In this document: in pieces, positions 16,040 through 16,066 of the stretch
Position numbering within the stretch: position 1 is the stretch's first letter
How the letters are laid out: every line of letters starts with the position of its first letter
From: an uncultured Oxalobacteraceae bacterium
GTDB taxonomy: Bacteria > Pseudomonadota > Gammaproteobacteria > Burkholderiales > Burkholderiaceae
Direction of reading: 5' to 3'
Length of the DNA: 16,066 nucleotides
Assembly (NCBI GenBank): GCA_946478765.1
Contig: CAMLDH010000058.1
Coordinates: 1-16,066, forward strand
Program-made: the position numbers and the translations under genes
The notes under the pieces: model-generated
Database searches by the model: none
What the model was told of the DNA's origin: nothing
Seen by the model: the letters and a program-made list of their open reading frames with translations, nothing else

Positions 16040-16066
16040 TCACGACCTGTCATCATGGATTTCTAA
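16040..16066 (-). CDS. Possible 3' end of the gene upstream of chpA
   Basis: One - strand frame is open from the right edge and ends at TGA 16042-16040 after eight codons (LEIHDDRS). In Pil-Chp clusters pilJ or another chemotaxis gene normally precedes chpA, so this may be its C-terminus, 37 bp before the chpA start. Too little is visible to identify it; the other two frames stop even sooner, so only the context favours this one. Confidence 0.2.
   Translation of the reverse strand, partial: LEIHDDRS

Overview
The window looks like chromosomal DNA of a betaproteobacterium, most likely of the family Oxalobacteraceae (Herbaspirillum, Collimonas or Herminiimonas type). This rests on the gene order algH-ruvX-pyrR-pyrB-pyrC'-plsC, the G+C-rich codon use, the Pil-Chp type CheA hybrid kinase and an intergenic GGCGGAA...TTCCGCC hairpin repeat. 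The genus is an inference.

Layout. Positions 1-1895 (+) hold the 3' end of a large RTX (Ca2+-binding, type I secreted) protein gene, which carries a nearly perfect 555-bp tandem duplication. Positions 1896-2292 are a roughly 400-bp, more A+T-rich gap with a perfect 14-bp inverted repeat and a short leader-like ORF. Positions 2293-5319 (+) encode a large mosaic protein: an N-terminal RelE/ParE-like segment, a UvrD-type superfamily 1 helicase core, an ankyrin segment and a charged helical tail. This is the most unusual gene here. It converges on the next block with 22 bp between the stop codons.

Positions 5342-10016 (-) are a compact, probably single operon read right to left: algH, ruvX, pyrR, pyrB, a non-catalytic dihydroorotase homologue (pyrC'/pyrX) and a PlsC-type acyltransferase. 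The first four genes are 9 bp apart or overlap by 8-20 bp. The operon joins pyrimidine synthesis (PyrB with its PyrX scaffold, and PyrR sensing or salvaging) to conserved housekeeping genes. A dyad with a weak candidate promoter lies just before algH. Positions 10192-16002 (-) encode a 1936-residue ChpA/PilL-type kinase with several Hpt-like sites, a CheA core, a CheW domain and a receiver; it is expected to control type IV pilus (twitching) behaviour. The last 25 bases may hold the end of an upstream gene.

No tRNA, rRNA, CRISPR array, intact transposase or integrase was seen. The possible accessory part is positions 1-5319; the rest is core genome.
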